Counted from the first letter of the stretch, positions 47,053 through 56,291 are shown. The stretch: DNA of 64,000 bases from Gordonia asplenii (GCF_012933505.1 NZ_JABBNB010000015.1:62001-126000); one strand, 5' to 3'. Made by a program: numbers and translations. The notes: generated by a model from the letters alone, not told the origin.

Positions 47053-48209
47053 GCACGCAACAATGGACTACTCCCGAACGGATCGCATTGCGCGAGATGG
47101 TGGACGCCTTCACCCGTAAGGAGATCGTCCCGAACATCGCCGGCTGGGAACGCGACGGCGCGCTGCCGAAAGAGTTGCACCGCAAGGCAGCCGAACTCGG
47201 GCTGCTCGAACTCGGCGTCGCGGAGGCGGCGGGCGGCATGGGCGACTACATCGACTTCTTCATCGCCAACGAGCAGATCATCCTGTCCGGCGGAAGCAGC
47301 GGGCTGTGCTCGGCGCTGATGACGCATTCGATCGCGACGCCGCACATCGTTGCCAGCGGCGACACGCACCTCATCGACAAGTACGTGCGCCCGACGATCG
47401 CGGGAGAGATGATCGGATCACTCGGCGTCACCGAGCCGGGTACCGGGTCCGACGTCGGGGCCATCGCGACCCGAGCGGTGCGCACCGGCGATCACTACGT
47501 GGTCAACGGCGCCAAGACGTTCATCACGTCGGGAACCCGCGCGGACTTCGTGACCACCGCGGTGCGGACCGGCGGACCGGGCCACCGTGGGGTGTCGTTG
47601 CTGGTCATCGACACCGACAGCCCCGGCTTCTCGGTGACGTCGAAGCTGGACAAGATGGGCTGGCTGTGTTCGGACACCGCCGAGTTGTCGTTCGACGACG
47701 TGGCGGTGCCCGCCGAGAATCTCGTCGGGCCGGAAGGGACTGGCTTCCTGCAACTGATGCGACGCTTCGAATCCGAGCGGCTGCTGATGGCCGTGCAGGC
47801 CGTCGCCACGGCGCAACGATGCCTGGATCTGACCGTCGACTGGGCGCACAATCGCGTCACATTCGGTGAACCGCTGGCCGCGCGGCAGGTGATTCGGCAT
47901 CGGCTCGCTGAGATGGGCCGACAGGTCTGCGCGGCACGGGCCTATGTGCGCGACGTCGTATCACGTTGGGCCGCAGGCGATGACGTGAACACCGAAGTCG
48001 CCATGGCGAAGAATACCGCGGTCTACGCATGCGACTTCGTCACGAATGAGGCGGTGCAGATTCACGGTGGGATGGGATTCATGCGGGAGTCCGAAGTGGA
48101 GCGGCACTACCGCGACGAGCGTGTCCTCGGCATCGGCGGCGGCACCAACGAGATGATGAACGAGATCATCGCCAAGGACGTCGTGGACCGGGCGAAGGGC
48201 GCGATCTGA
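47049..48209 (+). CDS. Acyl-CoA dehydrogenase
   Basis: 386-residue FAD-dependent dehydrogenase introducing an alpha-beta double bond into an acyl-CoA. Family landmarks are present: VTEPGTGSDVGAI (substrate/FAD loop), TFITSGTRAD, the signature QIHGGMGFMRESEVERHYRD and RVLGIGGGTNEMMNEIIAKD. The C-terminal EIIAKD region follows the usual R-D-x-R arrangement, but I did not identify the catalytic Glu with certainty. It overlaps the synthetase remnant by 4 bp under promoter S5, indicating that the pathway goes on past CoA activation into beta-oxidation-like steps. Confidence 0.92.
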   Translation: MSTQQWTTPERIALREMVDAFTRKEIVPNIAGWERDGALPKELHRKAAELGLLELGVAEAAGGMGDYIDFFIANEQIILSGGSSGLCSALMTHSIATPHIVASGDTHLIDKYVRPTIAGEMIGSLGVTEPGTGSDVGAIATRAVRTGDHYVVNGAKTFITSGTRADFVTTAVRTGGPGHRGVSLLVIDTDSPGFSVTSKLDKMGWLCSDTAELSFDDVAVPAENLVGPEGTGFLQLMRRFESERLLMAVQAVATAQRCLDLTVDWAHNRVTFGEPLAARQVIRHRLAEMGRQVCAARAYVRDVVSRWAAGDDVNTEVAMAKNTAVYACDFVTNEAVQIHGGMGFMRESEVERHYRDERVLGIGGGTNEMMNEIIAKDVVDRAKGAI

Positions 48210-48214
48210 GTCAC

Positions 48215-48601
48215 TCAGTCGCCGACGCAGGTCGAAGTCAGCAGAACTGTGTTGGGATTCCAGCCGGCGAATTCGAATGCCTGCGCCCGGGCAGCGGTGC
48301 GGGTGGGTGCGTAGGCCCACCAGAAGGCGTTGGTGGAGGTGTTGCGGACGAGTGCGCCGCAGTTGTCGTTCAAGGTCATCACCTGGCAGTCGGACTGGCC
48401 GCACTTGTCTTTTGCGACGTAACGCGCGTCGCCGGCCGATGAGAAATTGATGGCGGTGCCCCATGCGTGGGTGCTGGGGGAGTAGGAGATAGCGCCCCAA
48501 TGGTTGCTCGCCGCGGAGGCTTGGGCGGGAACCAGCATGGCACCGCTTGCGGCCATCGCGAGGAGTCCGCCGGTCAGTGCGCGCTTGATGTTGAGGTTCA
48601 T
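48215..48601 (-). CDS. Secreted DUF4189 protein
   Basis: 128 residues with a clear Sec signal peptide (MNLNIKRALTGG, hydrophobic core, cleavage near PAQASAA). The mature domain matches DUF4189: NHWGAISYSPSTHAWGTAIN with cysteines in KCGQSDCQV, DNCGAL and TCVGD that suit two disulfides. The SD AGAAGGA precedes ATG 48601; the longer frame to 48703 lacks support. The function of DUF4189 is unknown. It is convergent with the acyl-CoA dehydrogenase and divergent from the alcohol dehydrogenase, so it interrupts the catabolic cluster and is probably unrelated. Confidence 0.82.
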   Translation of the reverse strand: MNLNIKRALTGGLLAMAASGAMLVPAQASAASNHWGAISYSPSTHAWGTAINFSSAGDARYVAKDKCGQSDCQVMTLNDNCGALVRNTSTNAFWWAYAPTRTAARAQAFEFAGWNPNTVLLTSTCVGD

Positions 48602-48735
48602 CGTGTTGTCCTTCTCGTGGGTGGAGCGCCGGAAGAGTCTGTAACGGCGACAACACAATTCAAAGCGAAGATCTACTCGATGCCAATGGGGAGTACTACC
48701 CACCGGCAGGGGAGTACTCCCCTACGGTTCAGCGC

Positions 48736-48764
48736 TTGACCGTACGGACGGTCAAACATATGGT
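48736..48764 (+). promoter_or_regulatory. Promoter with regulon operator S6
   Basis: TTGACC -35 (48736-48741), palindrome TGACCGTACGGACGGTCA (48737-48754) and TATGGT -10 (48759-48764) with a 17-bp spacer. It lies just before the alcohol dehydrogenase. Confidence 0.8.
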
Positions 48765-48783
48765 GGAAGAGAAAGGAGCTGTC

Positions 48784-49884
48784 ATGCACATCAATGCTGC
48801 TGTACTTCGTGATCTGGAGTCTCCGCTCGCAATCGAGACACTCGACCTTCGGGACCCCGGTTCGGGTGAGGTTCTCGTCGAGATCGCCGCGACCGGACTG
48901 TGCCACACCGACCTGCTGCCCCGGCGTCGTGGATTCATGGCGGCGCCACCGATCGTGCTCGGCCACGAGGGCGCCGGGGTCGTCCGGGCGATCGGCGCCG
49001 GCGTCGACGCACTCCAGGTCGGCGACCACGTCCTGATCTCCTATGCGTCCTGCGGGAACTGCCGCAACTGTGAGGCCGGCGAACCGTTTAACTGCTACCG
49101 GTTCTTCGCCCTCAACATGACTGGGCGACAGGGTGATTCGTCGGGACCCATGCTCGACGCCGACGGTGACCCGGTGGCGTCGAGCTGGTTCGGGCAGTCA
49201 TCGCTGGCAACCCACACGGTGGTCGCGGCGTCGCACGTCGTCGCGGTCGACCGCGACCTTCCGTTGGAACTGCTCGCACCGCTCGGGTGTGGCTTTCAGA
49301 CCGGTGCCGGCGCGATACTGCGTGCGCTGCGGATGCCCGCGGGGTCGACAGTCGCCGTCGTCGGAGTGGGGGCCGTCGGGCTCGCCGCGGTGATGGCCGC
49401 CCGCGCCGCCGACTGTGCCGAGATCATCGCCGTCGATCGCAACCCAGCCCGGCTATCGGTCGCGGAAAAGGTCGGTGCCACAAGGTCATTCGATTCGACC
49501 GTCGAGAACATCGAGCGCGCTGTCCGATCCGCGGTCCGCGGCGGCGTCGACGCCGTGGTCGACACCACGGGCAGCGCCGACGTCGTCGAAGCCGCAATCG
49601 GCGCGGTTCGCCCCGGTGGTCGGGTAGCGATGATCGGGACGGCGGATCGTGCGCTGTCGATCGCACCCGGTGCGCTCGCCGCGGGCAAGTCGCTCATCGG
49701 CGTCATCGAGGGTGGCGCCGTCCCGGGCGAGTTCCTCCCGGAACTGATAAAGCTCTGGCGCGCAGGCAAATTCCCCATCGACGACCTCGTCTCGGTGTAC
49801 CCCCTCGACGACATCGCGCAGGCCGAGGCGGACCTTCGCTCCGGCGCGGTCGTGAAGCCCGTCGTCGTACCTTCGAGAAACTGA
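48784..49884 (+). CDS. Zinc-dependent alcohol dehydrogenase (aryl/benzyl alcohol type)
   Basis: 366-residue medium-chain dehydrogenase oxidising a primary alcohol to aldehyde. The catalytic zinc ligands are in GLCHTD and GHEGAG with the later Cys in LGCGFQTGAG, and the structural zinc set is CGNCRNCEAGEPFNC. The Rossmann motif is VGVGAVG. Features resemble AdhD and benzyl-alcohol dehydrogenases. ATG 48784 has a strong AAAGGAG SD; the open frame from 48736 crosses operator S6. Under S6 it is cotranscribed with the aldehyde dehydrogenase that starts 11 bp after its stop, forming an alcohol-to-acid module. Confidence 0.92.
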   Translation: MHINAAVLRDLESPLAIETLDLRDPGSGEVLVEIAATGLCHTDLLPRRRGFMAAPPIVLGHEGAGVVRAIGAGVDALQVGDHVLISYASCGNCRNCEAGEPFNCYRFFALNMTGRQGDSSGPMLDADGDPVASSWFGQSSLATHTVVAASHVVAVDRDLPLELLAPLGCGFQTGAGAILRALRMPAGSTVAVVGVGAVGLAAVMAARAADCAEIIAVDRNPARLSVAEKVGATRSFDSTVENIERAVRSAVRGGVDAVVDTTGSADVVEAAIGAVRPGGRVAMIGTADRALSIAPGALAAGKSLIGVIEGGAVPGEFLPELIKLWRAGKFPIDDLVSVYPLDDIAQAEADLRSGAVVKPVVVPSRN

Positions 49885-49895
49885 CTGGAGTCACC

Positions 49896-51374
49896 ATGCC
49901 TACGACCACCGCATCCGCCCTCGACCCCGCGTTGACCCACCGCGACCTCCTCTACCTGGATGGACGGTGGGTGCCCGGCTCGGGTGGGACCTCTGTCCTG
50001 ACCTCGCCGGCCACCGGCGCGACGATCGGGCAGACGCCGGTCGGTTCCGTCGTCGACGTCGACGCCGCGGTATCCGCCGCCCGCTCGGCATTCCCCGATT
50101 GGGCTGGTCGGACGCCGGTGCAGCGGTCGGTTGCCCTGCATCGGCTTGCCGATGAAATCCAAGCGCGCGCAACCGATGTCGCCGCCCTGGTGACGCTGCA
50201 GAACGGCATGCCGATCACGTTGTCGACGCCGGCCGAGGGACACGGCCCAGCCGCGATGCTGCGCTACTACGCCGACCTGATCGTGACCGAGGAACTCGAG
50301 ACGACGCGCCCGGCCGTCGGCCGGCCAGGTAGCACCGTTGTGCGGTCGACGCCGGTCGGAGTGGTAGGCGCAATCGTGCCGTGGAATTTCCCGCAGTCGC
50401 TGGCGATGTTCAAACTCGCGCCCGCGCTCGCCGCCGGGTGCACCGTCGTGATGAAGCCCGCGCCCGAAACCCCTTTGGACGCTTTGGCTCTCGCCGATGC
50501 CGCGCACGCCGCCGGGCTGCCTTCCGGGGTGCTCAATGTTGTGCCGGGCGACGTGGAGGTGGGCCGGGCGCTGGTCGCACACCCCGGCGTCGACAAGGTC
50601 GGATTCACCGGTTCCACGGCCGCGGGTCGCGAAATCGGAGAGGTATGCGGGCGGTTGCTGCGCCCGGTGACCCTGGAACTCGGCGGCAAGAGTGCCGCGA
50701 TCGTCCTCGACGACGCCGACTTGCCCGCGATGGCGAAGGGACTGGCGTCGGCCAGCCTGCTCAATACCGGGCAGACGTGCTACTCCTCGACACGAATCCT
50801 GGTGCCGCGCAACCGATACGACGACGCGGTGGATGCGATCGCCGAGATGGCGCGGTCGTTGCCGATCGGCGATCCCTTCGATCCGACAACGCGTGTCGGA
50901 CCGCTGATCTCTCGCCGCCAGCGTGACCGAGTGCTCGAGTCGATCGGCTGGGCGGTCGCAGCCGGTGCGGAGATAGCCTGCGGAGGTGTTGTGCCAGAGG
51001 GATTCTCAGCGGGAAACTATCTGGCTCCGACGGTGTTGACTCAGCTCGACAACAGCTTCGCCATAGCGCGCGACGAGCTGTTCGCCCCCGTGCTGTGCGT
51101 GATCGCCTACGACACCGTCGACGACGCCGTCGCAATCGCGAACGATTCCGACTACGGGCTGGGTGGAACCATCTGGACCAGCGATGAGCAGCGTGCCCTC
51201 GACATCGCACCGCGAATCCAGACCGGCGCGGTCGGAATCAACTTCTTCAGCCTCGACATCGGGGCGCCCTTCGGCGGCGTGAAGGGCTCGGGTCTCGGTC
51301 GAGAGCTAGGTCCGGAAGGCCTGGGGGCCTACCGTCGGACGCAGTCGATCTACCTGCGGCCGCCCCGGAAGTGA
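49896..51374 (+). CDS. Aldehyde dehydrogenase (second copy)
   Basis: 492 residues. Complete ALDH motifs: PWNFPQSLAMFKLAPALAAG, FTGSTAAGREIG, base Glu261 in LELGGKS, nucleophile Cys295 in NTGQTCYSS, and C-terminal FGGVKGSGLGRELGPEG. It should oxidise the aldehyde made by the adjacent alcohol dehydrogenase. It differs clearly from the ALDH at 33103, so the two may act at different steps or on different chain positions. ATG 49896 with a TGGAG site is preferred over the long open frame from 49287, which is antisense-like noise over the previous gene. Confidence 0.92.
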   Translation: MPTTTASALDPALTHRDLLYLDGRWVPGSGGTSVLTSPATGATIGQTPVGSVVDVDAAVSAARSAFPDWAGRTPVQRSVALHRLADEIQARATDVAALVTLQNGMPITLSTPAEGHGPAAMLRYYADLIVTEELETTRPAVGRPGSTVVRSTPVGVVGAIVPWNFPQSLAMFKLAPALAAGCTVVMKPAPETPLDALALADAAHAAGLPSGVLNVVPGDVEVGRALVAHPGVDKVGFTGSTAAGREIGEVCGRLLRPVTLELGGKSAAIVLDDADLPAMAKGLASASLLNTGQTCYSSTRILVPRNRYDDAVDAIAEMARSLPIGDPFDPTTRVGPLISRRQRDRVLESIGWAVAAGAEIACGGVVPEGFSAGNYLAPTVLTQLDNSFAIARDELFAPVLCVIAYDTVDDAVAIANDSDYGLGGTIWTSDEQRALDIAPRIQTGAVGINFFSLDIGAPFGGVKGSGLGRELGPEGLGAYRRTQSIYLRPPRK

Positions 51375-51429
51375 GTCTCCCACCAACCCCGATTCTGCAC
51401 GCCGCACGACGAAGTGAGGGATGAGATTC

Positions 51430-51880
51430 GGTATTACCAGCTCCCCGCACGCCGAAGCGAGCAACGAGCCTCGCCACCGGCTCCCCGAGTGCCGAAGCGC
51501 CCCTCTGCTGGTTGAGCCGGGCCGAGGCGCTAGCCGAGGTCCGTGTCGAAACCCCTGTACCACAACGACTTTCGACGGTCCGCGCCAATGTCGCGATGTC
51601 ACCCGGCAAGTGTCTCGTGTGCACCCTTCGGATGCACACGCCTCAATGTTCGACTCCATCACAGTTCGCCAAGTGCGCTACCATCAAATGCATTGTGGTA
51701 AAGGGGTTTCGACACGCTCGTCACTTCGACTCGGCTAGCGCCTCGCTCAGTACGGCGCGCTTGCGCTCCTCGCGGCTCAACCAGCAGATGCAGTGCCCCG
51801 ACCGGTGAAACCAGGCTCGGGGAGCGGGGTGACACCGACGCTCGTGCCTCGCATCGGCACTCGGGGAGTGGACGGCTGCG
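51430..51880. repeat. Mixed repeat cluster F
   Basis: A forward GGTTGAGC...GTCGAAACC copy at 51509-51554 and an inverted copy at 51706-51785. Second-family units (CTCCCCGAGTGCCGAAGCG, and GGCTCGGGGAGC...GCACTCGGGGAG inverted) lie at 51434-51500 and 51811-51876. Bases 51792-51815 (AGTGCCCCGACCGGTGAAAC plus CAGG) recur exactly, inverted, at 63975-63998. There is no gene in 51375-51928. Confidence 0.8.
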
Positions 51881-51928
51881 TCGCGAAGACTCGCGCTTCG
51901 TGATGTTTCCCCGCGCCGATCCCTACCG

Positions 51929-53539
51929 CTACACCTCGATGGTTCCGTCTTCGTGCCACGACCTCAGTTGGCGTTTGTCCATCTTGCCGACCGTCGTCTT
52001 GGGAATCTCCGGCAGAAATGCCCATCGCTCGGGTAGCCACCAGCGGGCCACGCGTTCGGACAGGAACGCGACGAGCTCGTTCTGATCAAGCACCGCACCG
52101 GGTTTCGCGACGACGCAGGCGAGCGGGCGTTCCTCCCATTTCGGGTCGGCTACTCCGAAGACGGCGACCTCGGCGACGTCGGGATGCTCCGACAGTGCCG
52201 CTTCGAGCTCGACCGTCGAGATCCATTCGCCACCGCTCTTGATGCCGTCCTTGAGGCGGTCCTTGATGGCGATCCACCCGCCGCGGGCGATCACCCCCAG
52301 GTCACCGGTGCGCAGCCAGCCATCGTCGAACGCATCCGCACCGTCGCTCCCGACGTACCCGCCGGTGATAGTCGCACCGCGCAGCTGAATCTCGCCGACC
52401 GACTCACCGTCCCAAGGCAATTCGGCTCCGTCGTCGCCGACGACGCGCGCCCGTACTCCGGGCACGATATGACCGGTCATCGCCTGCCTGGTAACGGCGT
52501 CTTCTGGCGATGTTCCCGGTTCCGACCGCGAAAAGGTCAGCAGCGGACTGGTTTCCGTCATTCCCCACCCCTGGGTGAGCGTCACGCCGTGGTCGGCGAG
52601 CTTGCGCACCAACGACGCCGACAGCGGCGATCCGCCCGACACCGCCAGCCGCAGACTGGAGTAGTCGACGACGTTCTCGCGCGCATACGTGTCCAAACCG
52701 GTCCACAGGGTCGGCACGGCCGCCGTCGCCGTCGGTCGCAACTCGGTGATCACCCGCGCGAGATGGTCGACGCGGAGGTGACGATCGCCCAGCACGATGT
52801 CGGAGCCGGCGACCCACGCGGCATGCGGCCAGCCCCACGCATTGGCATGGAACATCGGCACGATGGGGAACACCCGGTCGGCGTCGGAGAAGCCGAATGC
52901 GCTGCCGGTCGAGATCTGCAGTGTGTGCAGGTACATCGAACGATGGCTGTACGCAACGCCTTTCGGATTTCCGGTGGTGCCGCTCGTGTAACAGAGTGCG
53001 GCCGCGGTGGTCTCGTCGACGACCGGCCACTCGATCTCCGCACTCGCCGCGTCGAGCAGATCCGCGTACCGGTGCACCCGGATGGCAGCGGGCAGCCGAG
53101 GCGTCGCGGTGCCGACGACGATCACGTGCTCGACGCCGGACAGCCTGCCCAGTTCGCCGACCGCAGCCAGCGTGTCGACCAGCGTCGAGTCGACGATGAT
53201 CACTCGGTCGCCTGCGTGTTCGACGATGTAGCCCAACTGATCTCGGTGCAGTCGTAGATTCAGGGTGTGCAGCACAGCACCGATCGACGGCACCGCGAAG
53301 TACGCGGCGAGATGCGCCGGTGTGTTCCAGCACAGCGTCGCGACGACGTCGCCCGGGCCGACTCCGATGTCGCGCAACGCATTCGCCAGTCGCACTACGT
53401 CGTCGCCGACGGCGTCGAACGTACGCTCGGTGACAGTAGTGTCGTCGTAGTGCACGACGACGCTGTCGGGATGCACGGTGCGGCCGTGCTCGAACAGTGC
53501 GGAGACGTTCAGGGGAACGTCCTGCATGGTGGCCTTCAT
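51929..53539 (-). CDS. Long/medium-chain acyl-CoA synthetase (FadD type)
   Basis: 536-residue ANL-family ligase. Motifs: CYTSGTTGNPKGVAYSHRS, GWGMTETSPL, GWLRTGDLG, DRLKDGIKSGGEWISTVELE and C-terminal TTVGKMDKRQLR with the catalytic lysine. It resembles medium-chain fatty acid ligases of the AlkK type. ATG 53539 follows GGAG by 6 bp; GTG 53551 is an alternative. Operator S7 lies 36 bp upstream, so it probably belongs to the TetR regulon, although the clearer -35/-10 pair at S7 points the other way. It could replace the frameshifted synthetase functionally (inference). Confidence 0.9.
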   Translation of the reverse strand: MKATMQDVPLNVSALFEHGRTVHPDSVVVHYDDTTVTERTFDAVGDDVVRLANALRDIGVGPGDVVATLCWNTPAHLAAYFAVPSIGAVLHTLNLRLHRDQLGYIVEHAGDRVIIVDSTLVDTLAAVGELGRLSGVEHVIVVGTATPRLPAAIRVHRYADLLDAASAEIEWPVVDETTAAALCYTSGTTGNPKGVAYSHRSMYLHTLQISTGSAFGFSDADRVFPIVPMFHANAWGWPHAAWVAGSDIVLGDRHLRVDHLARVITELRPTATAAVPTLWTGLDTYARENVVDYSSLRLAVSGGSPLSASLVRKLADHGVTLTQGWGMTETSPLLTFSRSEPGTSPEDAVTRQAMTGHIVPGVRARVVGDDGAELPWDGESVGEIQLRGATITGGYVGSDGADAFDDGWLRTGDLGVIARGGWIAIKDRLKDGIKSGGEWISTVELEAALSEHPDVAEVAVFGVADPKWEERPLACVVAKPGAVLDQNELVAFLSERVARWWLPERWAFLPEIPKTTVGKMDKRQLRSWHEDGTIEV

Positions 53540-53574
53540 GGCGGTCTCCACTTCGTTGGGGCTCTCGTCAGTCT

Positions 53575-53592
53575 AGACCGTACGTACGGTCA
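53575..53592. promoter_or_regulatory. Regulon operator S7
   Basis: AGACCGTACGTACGGTCA, nearly perfect palindrome. On the plus strand it lies between TAGACC (53574-53579) and TAGTGT (53597-53602), spaced 17 bp. On the minus strand it is 36 bp before the acyl-CoA synthetase, with no clear -10. It may control both directions. Confidence 0.75.
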
Positions 53593-53657
53593 GTGCTAGT
53601 GTTGAGTTCAAGCCACTGCGAAAGGCCCGTGGCAATGCCGTCACTGCTGGTACGCCG

Positions 53658-53723
53658 GTGACCCTGACGATCGACACGTTCGACGACGGCGAACCCGTAC
53701 CCGCGTTCGAGGCTGGTCGCTAG
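53658..53723 (+). other. Very short ORF downstream of the plus-strand S7 promoter
   Basis: GTG 53658 opens a 21-codon frame beginning VTLTIDTFDDGEPVPAFE and ending at TAG 53721. It may be the truncated start of a lost regulon gene. It is too short to assign. Confidence 0.25.
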
Positions 53724-53774
53724 CGGAGTGTCGCGCCTAATGGTATTGATATCTTGCGCGCACCCTGCTTAGCC

Positions 53775-53885
53775 GCATCCTGCTGGTTGAGCGAGGCGAA
53801 GCCGAGTCGAAACCACTGTGATGCGACGGGTTTCGCAACTGTCCGGCCGGTGGGGTTTCGACTCGCTCCGCTCGCTCAACCGACA
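53775..53885. repeat. GGTTGAGC...GTCGAAACC repeat pair G
   Basis: A forward copy at 53780-53814 and an inverted copy at 53853-53884 form one potential large hairpin. They lie between the short ORF and the AraC gene. Confidence 0.85.
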
Positions 53886-53966
53886 GAGGAACGCTGCCGC
53901 AGCTGCATCGCGACGCCAGTGTCCGACGCACGCCGGGCCTCCCCAGACGCCCAACATCCCCGCATC

Positions 53967-54087
53967 CCCAGGGTCTTTGCAACCGACACCGTGATCGGCG
54001 CGCCACCCACGCCGAACACTCACCTACAACCCCGACCGCAGGAGCCACACAGCCCTCATCCGCCCCAGCAGTGACAACGAATCGATT
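53967..54087 (+). repeat. 120-bp intergenic repeat, copy 1
   Basis: Starts CCCAGGGTCTTTGCAACCGA and ends CCGCCCCAGCAGTGACAACG plus A. It is similar over its whole length, with small indels, to 62175-62297. Both copies precede gene starts. Function unknown. Confidence 0.7.
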
Positions 54088-54178
54088 CACCCTGCGACAG
54101 CCCCCACATCACCATCGCATCGATACCGGAAACGAGACGCGACACTCCACCAGCCTTACCGCGACTATCCTCGATGCG

Positions 54179-55036
54179 GTGAAGCCGCCTTCCGACGACA
54201 CCCGTGGCATCATCGCGCCCACGCGGATGATGCGGTTCGTCGACTTCGCGCGCTACCCCGCGCCAGCCGAGCTCGACGGCCTGGTCAGTTGGTTCTGGTC
54301 GGTGAAATGGGACCTCCCAATGGGATTCGTGCACCCGCAACAGGTGTTGGCTCATCCGGGAGTGAACATCAGCGTCGGCGTCGCGCCGCCGCCCGGTGCC
54401 GATCCGCCGCCCGGACCCTATCCGTTGGGAGCCTTCTTCAACGGAGTCACCACCACATTGAGCACGCGAACGTTGTCCGGGTCGGGGTGGAACATCGCAG
54501 GGCTCACCACGCCGGGAGCGTTCGGCGCGTGGGTCGACGACGTCGGGGCGTACAACGACACGCACCTGCCACTGTCCGATGTGCTCCCGGTCGCCGCTGA
54601 TCTGGCGGAAAATGTCGCTGCTCAAGAGTTTTCGGTGGCCGCGGAAACGATCGGCGAGGCGTTGATCGCGGCACTCGCCCGACGCCGGGCCGCGCGGATC
54701 GCGTCGGCCCGCGAAGTCGCGCGGATCACCGTCGCCGCGCAGGACGACCGATCGATCCGTACGACGGGGCAGCTGGCGGCGCTCGCCGGAGTCACCGAGC
54801 GCACCCTGCAACGAATGTTCGCGTCATTCGTCGGGGTGTCGCCCGCGTGGGTCATCCGCCGGTATCGGCTGATCGACGCCGCGGAGCACGCCCGAGCGGG
54901 CGGCCCGGTCGATTGGGCAGAACTCGCCGTCGACCTCGGCTACGCGGATCAGTCGCACCTGACCCGTGACTTCACCGCCACCATCGGCATCTCCCCAGCT
55001 GCGTATGCGACACAGCAGACCGGCGAGGAATCATGA
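54179..55036 (+). CDS. AraC family regulator (DUF6597-type N-terminus)
   Basis: About 285 residues. The N-terminal region (RYPAPAELDGLVSWFWSVKW) matches the domain often placed before AraC HTHs in actinobacteria, and the C-terminus has two HTH motifs (TGQLAALAGVTERTLQRMFA and LAVDLGYADQSHLTRDFTAT). GTG 54179 is preferred over ATG 54071, because the upstream 100 bp belong to a dispersed repeat. It stands alone between the repeat region and the convergent ketosynthase gene. Targets are unknown; the third AraC-type gene of the cluster region. Confidence 0.8.
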   Translation: MKPPSDDTRGIIAPTRMMRFVDFARYPAPAELDGLVSWFWSVKWDLPMGFVHPQQVLAHPGVNISVGVAPPPGADPPPGPYPLGAFFNGVTTTLSTRTLSGSGWNIAGLTTPGAFGAWVDDVGAYNDTHLPLSDVLPVAADLAENVAAQEFSVAAETIGEALIAALARRRAARIASAREVARITVAAQDDRSIRTTGQLAALAGVTERTLQRMFASFVGVSPAWVIRRYRLIDAAEHARAGGPVDWAELAVDLGYADQSHLTRDFTATIGISPAAYATQQTGEES

Positions 55037-55118
55037 CGAGTCCTCGCCGGTCTGACGGGTGACGGATCCTGACTGCTGAGTACACGGCTCGACCCGGTGT
55101 GCTCAGCTGTGTTGGTGA

Positions 55119-56291
55119 TCAGTCGACCGATTCGCGTCCACCGACGACCAGCGCGGCGTTGTGCCCGCCCATGCCCAGCGAGGTCTTGAGCGTGAGGCCG
55201 GACTCCATCGGCGTACGGCCGTCCAGCAGCCGCGACACCCGCGGCGTACTCGTCTGCGGGGTCGCCGGTATCTCCGAGTGCTCGTAGCCAAGAAGGGTGG
55301 CCGCCAGCTCCACCATGCCGGCCGCCGCCTGGCAGTGCCCGGCCAGCGGCTTGACCGAGAACACGTCGGCATTCGGCAGCATCTCCGACGCGATGGCGCC
55401 TTCGGCGGCGTCGCATTGCCGGGTTCCGGGGCCGTGAGCGTTGAGATACCTGATGTCGTCACCGGTGACCCGGGCAGTCGACAGGGCCTGTTCCACGCAG
55501 CCGCGAACGTGCGTCAAGGACGGGTCGACCGAGGTGGCGTGATACCCGTCATGGCTCAGTGCGCCGCCGAGTACGCTGCCGTAGCGGTCCACACGGGTGC
55601 CGCGTGAGAGCGTCATGGCGATCGCGGCTTCACCGAAGATGAATCCGCTGCTGTCCTCCTGGAAGGGGCGGCAGGCGCTGAGCGGGTCGGTGTCGGTGAT
55701 CGCGACGCCGAGCTGCACGAACATCGACACGACTTCGCGGCGTGCGGACAGGTCGACGGCGACCACGACGACGTCGTCGACCATGTCGGAGTCGAGCCAG
55801 GTCTTCGCGGTGATGACCGCTGCCGACCCAGACGTGCACATTGCCGAGACAGTCATGGCGGGTCCGTGGAACCCGTAGTCGGTCATCAGCGTCGACACCG
55901 GCGTCGACGGTGTGACGGCGACGTACTGCCTGCTGCTGAAACCGCTCGCACCCGGTGTCACCATCGAGTACATGTCGAGGTCACCCAGGACGCTTGCCAC
56001 GATCAGGCCGACGCGGGCGCCGGGGTTCCAGCCTCGTTCGAGCGCGTCTTCGATCGCTTCCCGTGCGGCCGATCGCATTGCCCGGGCGAACGGAGTCACG
56101 CCGTCGGCGGGGTCACCGAGGTCGGCGATACTGGCGACCCAGCCCGGATCGTCGAGTGTGCGTCCGAATCCGGGGAGCAGGGCCGCGGCCGACTTGCCGG
56201 AGATGAGGCCGTTCCAGAGGGCCTGGCGGCCCCAGCCGTAGGCGCTGACAGCGCCGAGACCGATGATGTGTGCGGGGGTTGGGGATGTCAT
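55119..56291 (-). CDS. Beta-ketoacyl synthase-like protein
   Basis: 390-residue condensing enzyme of the KAS (FabF-like) fold. The catalytic triad is intact: Cys in SAMCTSGSAAV, His in LNAHGPGTRQCD and His in KPLAGHCQAAAG. It is slightly shorter than KasA/KasB (~416 aa). There is no adjacent acyl carrier protein, ketoreductase or malonyl transferase, so it is a stand-alone synthase; a role in fatty acid or polyketide modification is possible. SD GAAGGAA precedes ATG 56291. No TetR palindrome is seen upstream. The N-terminal IIGLGAVSAYGWG is family-typical. Confidence 0.87.
   Translation of the reverse strand: MTSPTPAHIIGLGAVSAYGWGRQALWNGLISGKSAAALLPGFGRTLDDPGWVASIADLGDPADGVTPFARAMRSAAREAIEDALERGWNPGARVGLIVASVLGDLDMYSMVTPGASGFSSRQYVAVTPSTPVSTLMTDYGFHGPAMTVSAMCTSGSAAVITAKTWLDSDMVDDVVVVAVDLSARREVVSMFVQLGVAITDTDPLSACRPFQEDSSGFIFGEAAIAMTLSRGTRVDRYGSVLGGALSHDGYHATSVDPSLTHVRGCVEQALSTARVTGDDIRYLNAHGPGTRQCDAAEGAIASEMLPNADVFSVKPLAGHCQAAAGMVELAATLLGYEHSEIPATPQTSTPRVSRLLDGRTPMESGLTLKTSLGMGGHNAALVVGGRESVD

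Noticed and set aside
53967..54178. N-terminal extension of the AraC protein from ATG 54071
   Set aside because: The first part of the extension lies in a repeat also found at 62175, so it is probably not coding.
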